From: Scilla litardierei
Lineage: Eukaryota > Streptophyta > Magnoliopsida > Asparagales > Asparagaceae
Assembly (NCBI GenBank): GCA_030789695.1
Contig: JAULAV010003537.1
Location: forward strand, 1 to 64,000
Reading direction: 5' to 3'
DNA length: 64,000 nt
In this document: positions 8,546 through 19,245 of the stretch, one piece after another
How positions within the stretch are numbered: position 1 is the first letter of the stretch
Layout: every line of letters begins with the position of its first letter
Program-made: the position numbers and the translations under genes
Notes under the pieces: model-generated
What the model saw: only the letters and a program-made list of their open reading frames with translations
The model's database searches: none
Told to the model about the DNA's origin: nothing

Positions 8546-11500
8546 AAGTTGATCAGAGAGATATTGAAGCAGGAGGTGACTGTGCTGATTGACAGTGGGG
8601 CCATCCACAACTTCATTTCCAATCGAGTTGTAGAGAAGCAAGGGTTGGGGTCGGTGGATACGGATAGTTTTGGGGTGATGATGGGCACCGGCTAGGTAGA
8701 GTGTGGGAGAGGAGTATGCCAAGGCGTTGTACTGACCCTCTGAGGGGTCAGAATTGTGGAGGACTTCTTGCCGCTAGATCTGGGCAGCACAGACATCATT
8801 TTAGGGATGAGATGGCTACAGAGTTTGAGGGAAACCAGGACGAATTGAAAGTTGGCTTCGGATCAAGTACCGGGAGGGGGAAAGTTGGTGACGCTTCAAG
8901 GGAAATCCAGGTCTATGCCGTTCACGGGTTTCCCTAAAGGTGATGGCTAGGACCTTACAGGGAGAGGGTGGTGGCTTCTTGGTGGAGCTATAGGATTTAG
9001 CGGTAGAGACAGCATGCCAGGAAGGGGGCATACTGCAGAGATCCGACAGGTGTTGGATCAGTTTGGAAGGGTTTTTCAGGAACCTCATGGACTTCCACCC
9101 CCACGAGACCATGAGCACTCCATAGCGCTCAAGGAGGGGGTTGCGCCAGTCAGTGTCCGGCCTTATCGCTACCCCCAGATTGAGAAGGAGGAGATCGAGA
9201 AGATGGTGGATGAGATGATACAGGCGGGGGTGATCCAGCCCAGCACTAGCCCGTTCTCCAGCCCGGTGCTACTCGTGAAGAAGAAGGATGGAAGCTAGAG
9301 ATTTTGCGTAGACTATCGGACACTGAATAAGGAAACTGTACCCGACAAGTTTCATATTCCAGTGATCGATCAATTACTGGATAAGCTGCATGGGTCAACA
9401 ATATGCTTGAAGATCGATTTGAAGTCGGGCTATCATCAGATCCAAATGAGGGGGGAAGATGTGGAGAAGACGGCCTTCCGGACCCATGAAGGCCATTACG
9501 AGTTTCTCGTCATGCCCTTTGGGTTGACCAACGCACCCACTACATTCCAGGCCTTGATGAACAATGTGTTCAGACCGTACCTCCGAAGATTCGTGCTCGT
9601 CTTTTTGATGACATACTGGTTTACAGCCAGACCAGGAAGTCGCATATGAAGCACTTGACAATGGTGCTACAGGAGTTACAACATCAGCTTTTCGCCAACA
9701 GGATGAAGTGTCTGTTCAGCCAGCGGAGCGTGGAGTACCTGGGTTATATAGTCTCCGCTGATGGTGTCGAGGCAGAGAGTTCGAAGATAGCGACGATGGT
9801 GGAGTGGTCGTGACATACCACCTTACGGGGATTGCGGGGATTCTTAGGCTTGACGGGCTACTATAGGAAGTTCGTCAAGCACTACAGGCAACGCTATTGC
9901 CTGGTCCTTGACGGAACAGCTAAAGAAGGACAATTTTCATTAGGGGGAGGAAGCCAATGCCGCATTTGAGGCCCTGAAGAGGGCCATGACAAGCGTTCAG
10001 GTATTGGCGCTTCCGGATTTCAGCAGGCCATTCGTGGTGGAGTCCAATGCATCTGGATATGGACTGGGAGCGGTCATGATGCAGGACCAAAGGCCGGTCG
10101 CATACTTCAGTCAGGTACTATCAGCTAGAGCATGGCTCAAGTCCATGTACGAGCGCGAGCTAATAGACATAGTTCTCGCCATTCAGAAGTGGAGGCCATA
10201 CTGGGCCGACCATTTCTGCTGCGTACTAACCAGAGGAGCCTCAAGTACTTAATGGAGCAGCGGATGGTTACGGAGGAATATCAGAAATGGCTGACGAAGC
10301 TTATAGGGTACAAGTTCGAGATCCAGTACAGGCCAGGATTGGAAAACAAGGCAGCTGACGCTTTATCGAGGAGGGAGGTAGACTCTCAGCTGTCGGCTCT
10401 TTCGCTGCCAGTATTGCTGGATTTGGAGCCACTAATGAGGGCGATAGCAGAGGATGGGGAGCTGGGCAAGATTAGAGCGGCATTACTTCAGGATCGCGCA
10501 GCACATCCAGGATACATGATGGACGGACAGCGCTTACTGTATAAGGGGCATTTGGTGGTACCGAGGAGCTCGACTCACATTCCGACATTGCTACAGGAGT
10601 TCCATGGGAGTGCGATATGGGGGCATTCGGGTGTCCTCAAGACGTACCAGCACTTGAGCAAGGAGGTCTATTGGGCAGGGACGAAGAAAGAAGTAGCAGC
10701 AGGGTAGCCAAGTGTGATGTTTGTCAGCGTCACAAGTATATGGATACAGCTCCTGGAGGATTGTTATAACCACTGGCGTTACCAGATCGGGTTTGGGAGG
10801 AGGTCACTATGGATTTCATTGACGGGCTTCCGAAGTCGGAAGGATACACAGTTATCATGGTGGTGGTTAACAGGCTAAGCAAGTACGCACATTTCGTGGC
10901 ATTTGAGACATCCGTACACAGCTGTTACAATGGCAGCATCATTTATCAAGAATGTCATCCGATTGCATGGAGTACCGGAGGTGATCGTTACAAACCGGAA
11001 CAAGGTCTTCCTCAGCCACTTTTGGATAGAGCTGTTCAAGATGCAGGGGACAAAGCTAAAAAGGAGCACGGCGTACCACCCCCAGACTGATGGCATCAAC
11101 GGGAGTATCGAGACATATCTCCGTTGTTTCGTATCGGATGCGCCGAAGCAATGGGCCACGTGGTTGGCTTGGGCAGAGTATTGGCACAATACTTCGTTTC
11201 ATATGGCAGCTCAGACCACTCCTTTTAGGGTGGTATACGAAAGGGACCCACTGCACTTGTTGCATTACGGTCGAGGTTCCACGCCAGTCGCTCAGGTGGA
11301 GCAGTTGTTAGAAGAGACATGGTCAACTTATTGCGGTCACAACAGTTGATGAATGCCCAAGCTGACAAACACAGGCGAGACATTCAGTTTGCAGAGGGCG
11401 ACATGGTCTACTTGAAACTTCGCTCATACAGACAGAAATCACTGGCTCACAGGAGGAATGAGAAGTTATCTCCTCGTTATTTTGGTCCCATTACAAGGTG

Positions 11501-11818
11501 GAGACACGTATTGGGCAGGTGGCTTATAGAGTGGGGTTACCCCCAGACTCAACGATTCATCCAATATTTCATGTTTCACAGCTGAGGCGTGCCATCGGCG
11601 ACCACACACCTTCTGCCTCACTACCGTCGACACTGACAGCAGACATAGAGGTGCTTTTGGAGCCATCGAATGTACTAGGAGTTCGACAGTGACAGGCAGG
11701 TGAGCGAGAGTTTCTGGTTAGGTGGTCTGGCCTATCAGACCATGAGACGATATGGAAGGCCCTACGACGTCATTAAGCAGAAATTTCCTGACTTCCACCT
11801 TGAGGACAAGGTGGTTAT
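8546..11818 (+). pseudogene. pol of chromovirus (PR-RT-RNaseH-IN-chromodomain), broken
   Basis: Protease: DSGAIHNFIS near 8590. [21 protein letters not shown], then TAG at 9296-9298 where Trp is expected; [11 protein letters not shown] and MPFGLTNAP follow; the catalytic xxDD box near 9605 is split by a one-base loss. A TGA stands at 9811. RNase H near 10030-10200 has SNASGYGLG, Asn replacing the first catalytic Asp (10045-10047). Integrase: zinc region 10590-10740 (frameshift between its His and Cys pairs); core first Asp replaced by Asn (VVNRLSKY, 10869), second by Asn (VTNRNKVF, 10993), and the segment holding the catalytic Glu deleted (HPQTDGINGS, about 11085-11105). A chromodomain-like end (EFLVRWSGL, FPDFHLEDKVV) lies at 11705-11815. 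At least eight frame changes or stops are visible. Confidence 0.87.
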
Positions 11819-11832
11819 TTTGGGAGGAGAAA
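11818..11832 (+). other. Polypurine tract of chromovirus
   Basis: TTTTGGGAGGAGAAA ends directly before the TGATGAGATC of the 3' LTR. It overlaps the end of the chromodomain frame (VVILGGE), as is common in compact chromoviruses. Confidence 0.75.
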
Positions 11833-12210
11833 TGATGAGATCATTACGTATCAGCGGAGAAGACGCAACGCAAAATCACCGGAGAAAAAATAGGCGTCTG
11901 ACAGTTTTTGAAAGTTTTGGGCTGAATTAGTATTTTCTATTTTTGGAAGGTTTTAGTATTTTTCATTGTTTGACGAGATCTGCTCCTATATATGTTTAAG
12001 GCAACCGTCATGTTTTCTTATGCAATTTGTGAGTGATAAACCCTAGTTTTAGAGTGTTAATTCCTAGATCTAGTGAGTTGAGTAGTTTGTAGCCGTAGAT
12101 CTAGTTTTGGAGAGCCGGCTCCCTCTCAAAAGGGGTCGATTATCTTGTGTTCCATTTTGATTCCAATAAAAATCCCAAATTTCAGCCCCAAATATATCAA
12201 AAACCTATCA
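11833..12210 (+). repeat. 3' LTR of chromovirus
   Basis: 378 bp, TGATGAGATC...CCTATCA, followed by the AAAAC duplication. Confidence 0.9.
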
Positions 12211-12215
12211 AAAAC

Positions 12216-12735
12216 TTGTGGGGGTACCAAATGGGAAATGCCCAATAGCTAACTTGTAAATAGTTTAGAAAGGAATGGGCTTCTTTGGTTTCATGAAAAG
12301 GGGATGGCATGCATGAAATTAAGGGAAAAGGCAATGGCCATTCTTTGGGTTCTCCACTACCACACCCCCAAAACAAAAACCCAAGAACACACCCACATCC
12401 AAGGGGGCCCCACAAATCCCATATGGCACAACAATTGCCAATCATTTGTTCCAGTCACAAGCAAGTCAACTTGTGACTGGGACAAAGGCCCTCAAATGTA
12501 TTTTTTATATATACTAGCAAATAACCCGTGCACATGTGCACGGGGACTGGTAAAAACCGGTCGAAAAGGGGGACAGACGAATAATTGTGTGTGGAGGGTC
12601 CAGTGCCAAAAATGCAAAACCCGGGGTTGTATGTGCAAAATTTCCCACCACCTCTTTTATCCCTCAAAATCGCATCTCTTATCCAATTTCTCTTGATAAC
12701 ATCCCTCTTTTGAATTATATATATATATATAAGTA
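12216..12735. other. Flank without gene; hairpin and 20-bp palindrome
   Basis: No coding frame I recognise. An exact 11-bp inverted repeat CCAGTCACAAG (12451-12461) and CTTGTGACTGG (12470-12480) could form a stem. A perfect 20-bp palindrome spans 12525-12544 (CCCGTGCACA then its complement). An AT run stands at about 12715-12732. Confidence 0.45.
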
Positions 12736-12739
12736 AGTG

Positions 12740-15375
12740 AATATGTATTCATATGAAACAAGGGAATGACGGGATATATATCCAAGGGCACAGACGTGGG
12801 AGAGTCCAGGAAGCAGTCACCAAGCACTAGTATCAGAGGCCAGACACGCCCACCCCCAAAGCAATACAAACCAAAAAACCACCCACACTCAGAGAATAGC
12901 AGCCTGCCAGCGCAGCGCAGAAAAAGCACATGGCAACAAGCCACGTTCCACAGCAATACAAATCCCAAAACTACTACACTGCCCTAAGAACGCAATCACC
13001 AGCAGGCAAGTCCTGGGGATGGCAAAGGAAAGCACATCAAATTTTCAGGATACTAAGGCCAGCGAAAGCGCCCCCAGCCACGGACCCGCCCCTAGAGCAC
13101 ATAGTCACCTGATGAGCCACAGGTGTAGGCTTCTTATTTGCCTTTGATTTCATACACACTTTAGCCATCATCACCGCCCATTTAGGGTTATCTATAACCA
13201 TCGGGAAAGAAGGACGAACATCATGGGTCCCGGGCCTAGAGGCGGCCTTGCCGTGGTCCCTAGTCACCACCGTCGGAATGGGCTTAAGGCTATAGGAAGG
13301 AACATGGCCAGCGTTGGAAGGCCTGACGTCCGAGGACGGGCCCACAGTTATAGACCGGAACAGAGAGGGGGAAACCATCCCAACAGGGCGCAAGGGAGGC
13401 CAGTCATCCAAGTCCTTCCCGACGATCTCCTCATCAACTTCAGACAAATCCTCAGAATCATCACCAAGAAGGTCACCCCCAACCATATCAAACGGACGCT
13501 GATCAACAGGGCTATGGGGGCCATAATAACATTCAGCAAGGGGGGGAGGGATCACCCATGCCAAGGTTGACACCATCAGAAACACACCCCCTCAAAGAAT
13601 CTCCTTTTCCTGTTATGAGCAATGATGCTCTTATAGGCCTGGCCTCTGCAAACCCCCCCCCCCCCCCAAGACCATCAGCGGATGCGGACAGAGCCCCTTC
13701 ACCGGCAGCCAAAGCAGCATCAGTGCCTTTGCCAAGTCGGTATCAGAGGCAGCAAACGACAGTCTTTCAGCGCAGACATCCTTGGAGACAGAGCTTCGCC
13801 TGGGACGCCATGCACCAATCCCTCCTTCCGCTCCAGATGGATGTCGCCAAGGCCACCAGCAATGCCCGCGGCAGACACGGCGGAGAAAGCAATGGCCTCT
13901 AAAACTGCTGATAGCCTCATCGTCCCCTCATTTGTGAGCGGGGCACCCCCAACCGCGGCAGAGGCAATGTAATTCGGACATTGGGCATCTGAGTGTCCAA
14001 AGCAAACACAATGACCACATCTCGACGGCTCACCTTCATACTTAACATCAACAGAGAAAGACGAGTCATCATCAAGGCCCACTTCAATGCTACGACGGAG
14101 AGGGAGGGACGCTTTGACGTCAACGAAGCATCTGGCATAAGATAGTCTCTCCATATAAGCCATAGCGCGATCGAAGCACAATGGGGTCCCAATCACACTA
14201 GCAATGATGTTGAGAATATCAACCGTCCACATATCAAGGGGAGATTGAGAAATTGAACCCAAACCGGGACCGACGAGAGGATGTCGTGATTGTAACCGAG
14301 CCTGGCACTCCAACGCTGCAGAACGACGGGTCTCCCGTCTAAGAGCCAAGGCCCACCATGGAGAATTGCATCACATTCTTCCTCGCTGTCGAACCGAAAA
14401 AAGAAAAAAGCCATTATCGCGCGAGAAGATTTGCATATCGTGCTTCAGTTTCCAAAGTTTCGCCGACCAAGCCTTGAGTTGGATATAATAAAGGAGATCG
14501 TCAAGCACATAGCCGACAAGAGTCTTACTCCACTTTCCAGCAGCCGCGGCAATAAGGCTATCCGGCACATGAGCATATGGGGAACCATTCGAAGAAGAGG
14601 ACGGGGGATATACTTCATTTGTACAGAGTCCAAGTATTTACGCATACTGGAGCAAACGTCCAACCAAGATGGTTTCCCTGCACCAGGAATAATCCTGATG
14701 GTGTTGGGCGGCCTAACAGGCATTTTGTCGAACACCTTGCCCGCAAAAGTTTTTGGATTTCTTAACGATGATGGACCTACACCAGGATGGGGTGGAGGAC
14801 GACCCACCAACACACTGGGGTTGCCTCCCGCCATCTCGCCACCACGCGTAGGAGCAGTAGGCAAGAACCCCTTTGATCTTCAAGACACCACCTTCCACCC
14901 CTCCTGAGCTACGAGTGGTTTGGGAGGACCATTGACTGGCCCACGGGAAGAAGAAGAGTCTGCGGCCTGAGGGGAGGTCACATGGCCAAGAATGATATCT
15001 GAAACCAACCCATCCCCTCACAAGTTGCAATGAACACTTGGGCCCTTTTTAACGATACCAAATCTGTCTTTGGCATGAACCTGGGGAGAGAACCAGAAGC
15101 CATGGCCAGAGGAAGGCCTGCAGGGTCTCCAGTAAGACCATCATCGTCGGCAGGGTCACCAGCCACACCACCAACACCGACAGTGACTCCAGCCAGCCCA
15201 CCATCGCCCATAACCGCCGGTAGAGATCCTTCATTGTTGTCAACCGACCCCAAAAAAGTCACGCCCGCAACATTAGCTTTGCCCACATCGGGGGACGGCC
15301 GGCCCCTGCCGGGGTGGCACCAGGAACGACCAAAACAGAAGCCGCCGCCGGGGAGGAATCTTCCATCGTCAGGGT
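12740..15375 (-). mobile_element. L1-type LINE with ORF1 only
   Basis: The minus strand runs from an ATG at 15366 through an ORF1-like, Gag-like region to about 13037, then about 300 bp of untranslated sequence to the TA run at 12713-12732. No endonuclease or reverse transcriptase sequence is present between ORF1 and the 3' end, though a normal plant L1 ORF2 needs about 3.5-4 kb. The 5' end lies within some tens of bases of the ORF1 start. Target duplications could not be recognised because both ends abut AT/GT simple repeats. Confidence 0.65.
13037..15366 (-). pseudogene. LINE ORF1 (DUF4283 and zinc knuckle), frameshifted
   Basis: The N-terminal part (MEDSSPAAAS...) is Ala/Gly/Pro-rich and shifts frame after about 27 codons. 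A basic segment follows, then the DUF4283 core around 14570-14200: LVGYVLDD, MQIFSRDNGFFLF, CDAILHGGPWLLDGRP and SSVPVWVQFLNLP. Then comes LSYARCFVDVKASLP and a CCHC knuckle RCGHCVCFGHSDAQC near 14000. The C-terminal 180 codons (13585-13037) are Pro/Ser/Asp-rich without known domains. At least three frame changes (about 15290, 14395, 14330) and one after 13720 separate the parts. In plant L1 elements this protein binds the element RNA. This copy cannot yield one intact product. Confidence 0.75.
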
Positions 15376-15689
15376 TTTTTGATGTGTGTGTGTATATATA
15401 TCTGTCATCAAAAACAAAAGAATGTTGGATATTAGAGCACCCTAATATATATTTTAATTATGAACAAACATATATATAATATATATATCATAAATCATAA
15501 ATTTATAATTAACATAAAATACTCTCCCATGAATTGATACTTCCCTTAATAGTGCTGATTCGATCTTGTGCAACACTCCTATGTTCTTTCCAACACGTAA
15601 AATATCATTCCCACACAAATAATATTGTAAAATTGTCCTCACTTTTTAAAACATACACACAATTATCTAATTTGTTTGTAACAAAACTA
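15376..15689. other. AT-rich spacer with simple repeats
   Basis: A (TG)n(TA)n run at about 15383-15400 and ATATAT runs at 15470-15488. No gene seen. Confidence 0.5.
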
Positions 15690-16150
15690 AATTAGATAAT
15701 AGTATTGTGAAATCTGCAATACCATTGCCTGCCTAGATGACTGTTTTAAAATGTATATAGATTTCTTCAATTTATATAATGGCTTACCATCCTTCTACAT
15801 GAACCCCTCCAGGTTGATTCATACATACTACTTCCTTCAACTTTCTATTAAGGAATGCAGTATTAACATTTATTTGGAAAAAATTTAAGTCAAGATATGC
15901 AACAATTCCTAGCTATCGAAAAGTAAGTCTTCTGCAATCTATACATACCTTTTGAGTAAAGCTTTTTGCAACTAATTGGGCCTTATATTTATCAACAAAT
16001 CCAGCAATCTGATACTTCTTTAACACTCGTTTGTATCATAAGGACTTCCTCTCTTTTGGTAAGTCGCATAGCTCATATACATTGTTTCTGTCTATTGAGT
16101 CGAGCTCCCTTTCATAACCTCCAGCATTGATACAATTCATATGAGTTCAT
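15690..16150 (-). pseudogene. Ty1/copia reverse transcriptase N-terminal remnant
   Basis: Reading the minus strand from 16150 leftward gives a degraded EELDSINRNNVYELCDLP, then VDKYKAQLVAKSFTQ, and past 15900 fragments matching LKEVVCMNQPGG and KSIYxxKQSSRQ. These are the expected order of the copia RT entry region (KARLVAKGFTQ, then the MNQPEGF and YGLKQ blocks). Stops and frame changes occur every few tens of codons. No LTR could be tied to it. Confidence 0.65.
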
Positions 16151-16566
16151 AGCATCCACATAATTCAAGGCATCAACATGCTCGTATACATTGTATTTTA
16201 AGCAAACACTCAAACTTATAACACCCACTGATGTGAGACTAAACATTAAGTTCTTTGCTCTTCTCACTGCTCTCTCACATCGCCTCCGCCTGCTCCGACC
16301 AGCGACCATCCTGACCTCCTCTGCTTGAACTCGAGCGCACACACCCCCCTAAGTCTCCCCTTTACCCTACGAGCGCCACCCGAGTGCAAGCCTATGCCGT
16401 GCCTTTCCAAATTTTCATCCTTATAAAACTTACATCCAAAAAATTTCCCAAGAAAGAAGCCTGACAATAAAAACTCCAGAAGATTACCTATTATCTAGAT
16501 TGATGAAGCTTGAAGCTATGCGAAGGGAGAGGGAAAAACACACAAAAAAGATAAGTAGCGAAACCT
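16151..16566. other. No recognisable feature
   Basis: A mixed stretch between the copia remnant and the FLZ pseudogene. It may include downstream parts of the FLZ gene or of its lost intron, but no motif supports this. Confidence 0.4.
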
Positions 16567-16836
16567 TCATGAAGTTCCTATCTTGTGCCCGCACTCTTTG
16601 CTGCAGAAGGGAGTGTCTCCTACGTACATGTAGATGTCATCGCCAACGTGAAGTGGGGTTTTATAAAGGAAGCTGGCATCGAGAAAGTAGCATGGCTTGT
16701 TCTCATCATCCGACTTTGAACAGCAGAATAAGACATCAGTTGAAGACGCAACCTGCATGGTTCTCAAGCTTGGCCTCCTTGTAATTCTTATTATAGTTTT
16801 GTAGCAATCATTGTTTAGGAGTGAAGGGTTTGCCAT
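16567..16836 (-). pseudogene. FCS-like zinc finger (FLZ, DUF581) gene, probably non-functional
   Basis: 89 codons from an ATG in a good plant context (ACCATGG). The C-terminal half matches the plant-specific FLZ domain: YFLDASFLYKTPL, DDIYMYVGDTPFCSKEC. FLZ proteins are small adaptors that bind SnRK1 kinase subunits. In the family the domain has a first pair of cysteines (FLDxCFLCKKPL) and a second pair (FCSxxC). Here the first pair is Ser and Tyr while the second pair is kept, so zinc binding should fail. After HKI the family's helix ELDEA is seen only one frame over, consistent with an extra base near 16580. An upstream TATA box and a CT-rich leader are intact. Alternatively the changed frame marks an exon end, but loss of the cysteines still argues for decay. 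Confidence 0.7.
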
Positions 16837-16895
16837 GGTGTTTTGGCTTGTTGAGAGAGAGAATAGGATGACGAAGGAGATGGGAACGGGGGGAA

Positions 16896-16904
16896 CTTAT
16901 AAAG
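16896..16904 (-). promoter_or_regulatory. TATA box of FLZ pseudogene
   Basis: Minus strand CTTTATAAG, about 60 bases upstream of the ATG at 16836. Between them lies a CT-rich leader (TATTCTCTCTCTC), a common plant 5'-UTR feature. Confidence 0.6.
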
Positions 16905-16984
16905 TGAAGAAAAAAGACTTTGGATGATGGGGACTTGAATTTAGAAATTTAGAATGGTTAGCATATGGCTTGTTCTACATTTTA

Positions 16985-17028
16985 AGTCCCACATCGGTTG
17001 AAATACAGAAGATAGAATTGTTTAAATA
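16985..17028 (+). promoter_or_regulatory. USE-like element plus TATA-like box
   Basis: AGTCCCACATCG (16985-16996) fits the upstream sequence element RTCCCACATCG of plant small nuclear RNA genes. TTTAAATA follows 24 bases later (17021-17028), close to the spacing of Pol III type (U6) promoters. No U6 or other snRNA sequence follows, so this could be chance or part of a repeat that carries the same word. Confidence 0.3.
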
Positions 17029-17039
17029 AGTTTTTTTGG

Positions 17040-17254
17040 GGCCTCACCTTCGAGTATTATTATATGTATGTTCTATAGCAACCAAGTGTGATGGATGTGG
17101 ACGGGTATGAGCGTTCGGAATCGGATTGGATAGATATCAAGATCAATTCTGGTTTTCGATTCTGATTTTAATCGGTTGACATTTTTTCCCTAAATCCGAA
17201 TCCGATTCTGAATATTCGGACAACTCAGAATCAGAGTCGGGTTCGGAAATGGGT
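17040..17254. repeat. Degenerate TCGGAATCGG-rich segment
   Basis: From about 17110 to 17280 the sequence is made of variants of TCGGAATCGGAT and its complement ATCCGAATCCGA. It may be a decayed short inverted-repeat element; no clean ends are visible. Confidence 0.3.
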
Positions 17255-19240
17255 TCAAAACTGGAATCGGAAACGGGTTTTTTTGCCCACCCTACACATA
17301 AGGTCTTCCAGGAACATGTCTGCGAACCCTCGAATCACTGCAGTCCTCTCCGGTTCCGCATCCATATCAACCACAACATCAATCGGTCTAGTTCGGAATT
17401 GAATTGATCCGATTGACTGGCTATCGCTAGCAAATTCAGACCTTTGGTGGTCAGGAATCTCAAACACTACCCTCCTTGACAGTCGATAGTAGCGTGAAAC
17501 GTCCTTAACTAATCCATCCTGAAGACAACTTTAAAGATCGATATGTCAATAATCATGAAGTCTGCAAATAGCTCACATCCATATATCACCACGAGACGCA
17601 GAAAACACCCACTGCACGCTCTCAACGTGTCACTGCTCGTATTGATGTCCCAATTTGAAGTGAATAGCTCAACAAAAACAGCATGTGTTGCTACAAATTG
17701 ACTAGACATGAAGCAGTGGGAAGCTCCTGAGTTGAAAAGCGCAAAGATGGATTTACTACTAGTACTATACCTAAGTACACATGCAATGTCTTAACATAAT
17801 GTTCCAACAGGCATCATGCATAAAATGCAAGTACATGAAACAATTCTAAATCGTACATGTGATTACTTGCCTAGTCGCATCTACTTGTGATTACTTGTAC
17901 AGTCGCATCTGCCTCATCTACGGTCATGGTAAACGCATGTCGTCTATAAGGCTCTCGGTTGCATAGGGAGGGACAATACTCGTCGTGCACCAGTAGGAGC
18001 TGGGTCTGGCGCTATGGCCCGGTTCTCTTTTTGGGACAGTCTCTAATCAAGTCTCTAATCATGTATGTCAATGATCCACAGACCAAGCATCGGTTGAAGA
18101 GAAATCAACATTCTTGCTTAATGTGCCATATCTTGTGACACTAATGGCACATTAACAATGGTCAGTTATGGTTCGGAACCCCCGGCCTCTTGAACTTGTG
18201 CATCTTACATAAACCGGTGAATGGGTCTTGCTGATGCTAGGGGCATCTAATTCGAATTGCTTTGGCCCGCTGGTGGTTCGGTAGGAAGTCTTCTTGGGTT
18301 CGTTGGTACCACTTTTGTGTCCTCAACAAACTCGTGTCTCTGAGATGCCGATACAACAGTGTCATAAGTGGTTAGGTCCACTGCAATTAGCTTTTATCTG
18401 ATCTCAATATTTCAGTCCTTACCAAAAGTGTTTGGTCCGAGCCAAATGATTGGCTACCAATTTGGGAGCAAATCTTTAATCACAAAACACTCATAAACAA
18501 TGGACACTAAACAAAAGGTTAGAGTGCATCACCGGCTAAGCATGAAGAACCAGCACCATATTCCTCACGTCATAGAGTCTTGCACCAAATTGATAAACTT
18601 CCGTTGCAGCTCCATCTCCGTGTCATGCGAGAAGTATTTGGTATTGAAACGCTTTTCAAATGTATCCCAATAGATAGGTCTATGTAGTCGCCCTTCTCCG
18701 ACTACCACCATATTCTGGCACTATCTGTAAGTCATAACTTGGTCTAATCTACCAAATAATCTACCAAAGAATCATTCGAAATACGGTCGGCTCTAAGGTT
18801 GTCCTCAGTCCTTCGAAGCCACTCTTATGCTTGGATGGATTCCTCCTTCCCTGAGAAGGTTCTTGATCGCAAGGCCCAAAATTATTGCACCCTGGAATTG
18901 GTCCAATGTTCCCTTAACAAGGCCGGTTGAAGCAAGGTCGTTTGCAACTTGTAGTTGATCACCAATTCTTACCGCATGTCGTCAGTTCCCAGGCTAACTC
19001 CGGTGTTAGCCCTGGTGATGGCCGCATCTTCGTTGTTTCCTAGCACTTGGGTGTTCCTGTTTATGGCATCGGCGGAAGACTCCCCGTCGGCATGTCCTCT
19101 CCGAGTATATACTTGTGACAACATGTATCCAAGGTTGAAACACAGTTATTACGACTTACGAGTACATTCTATTGGTACACTCATTCTCATTCAGTATCAT
19201 TCTCATGGTATTAGCTGTAGATCAGCATAGACCATCAATA
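17255..19240 (-). pseudogene. gag-protease remnant of Tekay-like element
   Basis: From right to left on the minus strand: a Gag core around 18850-18570 (YWDTFEKRFNTKYFSH, ELQRKFINLVQ), a long eroded linker, a protease-region frame at 17709-17509 (SSQFVATHAVFVELFTSNWD, ELFADFMIIDISIFKVVFRMD) and a frame at 17467-17255 (EIPDHQ, VVVDMDAEPERTAVIRGFADMF). The last two align with the intact-looking protease and RT lead of the element at 54488-55870. Many stops; it cannot be expressed. Confidence 0.65.
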
Positions 19241-19245
19241 AAACA

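Larger units (their letters stand above)
6209..12210 (+). mobile_element. Ty3/gypsy chromovirus, complete ends, inactive
   Basis: 6002 bp bounded by LTRs at 6209-6597 and 11833-12210 and by a 5-bp duplication AAAAC (6204-6208 and 12211-12215). It has a tRNA-Met type primer-binding site at 6601 and a polypurine tract TTTTGGGAGGAGAAA before the 3' LTR. The order is Gag, protease, RT, RNase H, integrase, chromodomain, as in chromoviruses. The coding region is broken by many stops and frameshifts. The short LTRs and tRNA-Met priming fit a chromovirus; the exact lineage (Reina-like or another) is not certain. Confidence 0.88.

Noticed and set aside
13653..13668. C-run in the LINE as a recombination or origin site
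   Set aside because: A simple homopolymer within decayed ORF1; nothing else supports a function.
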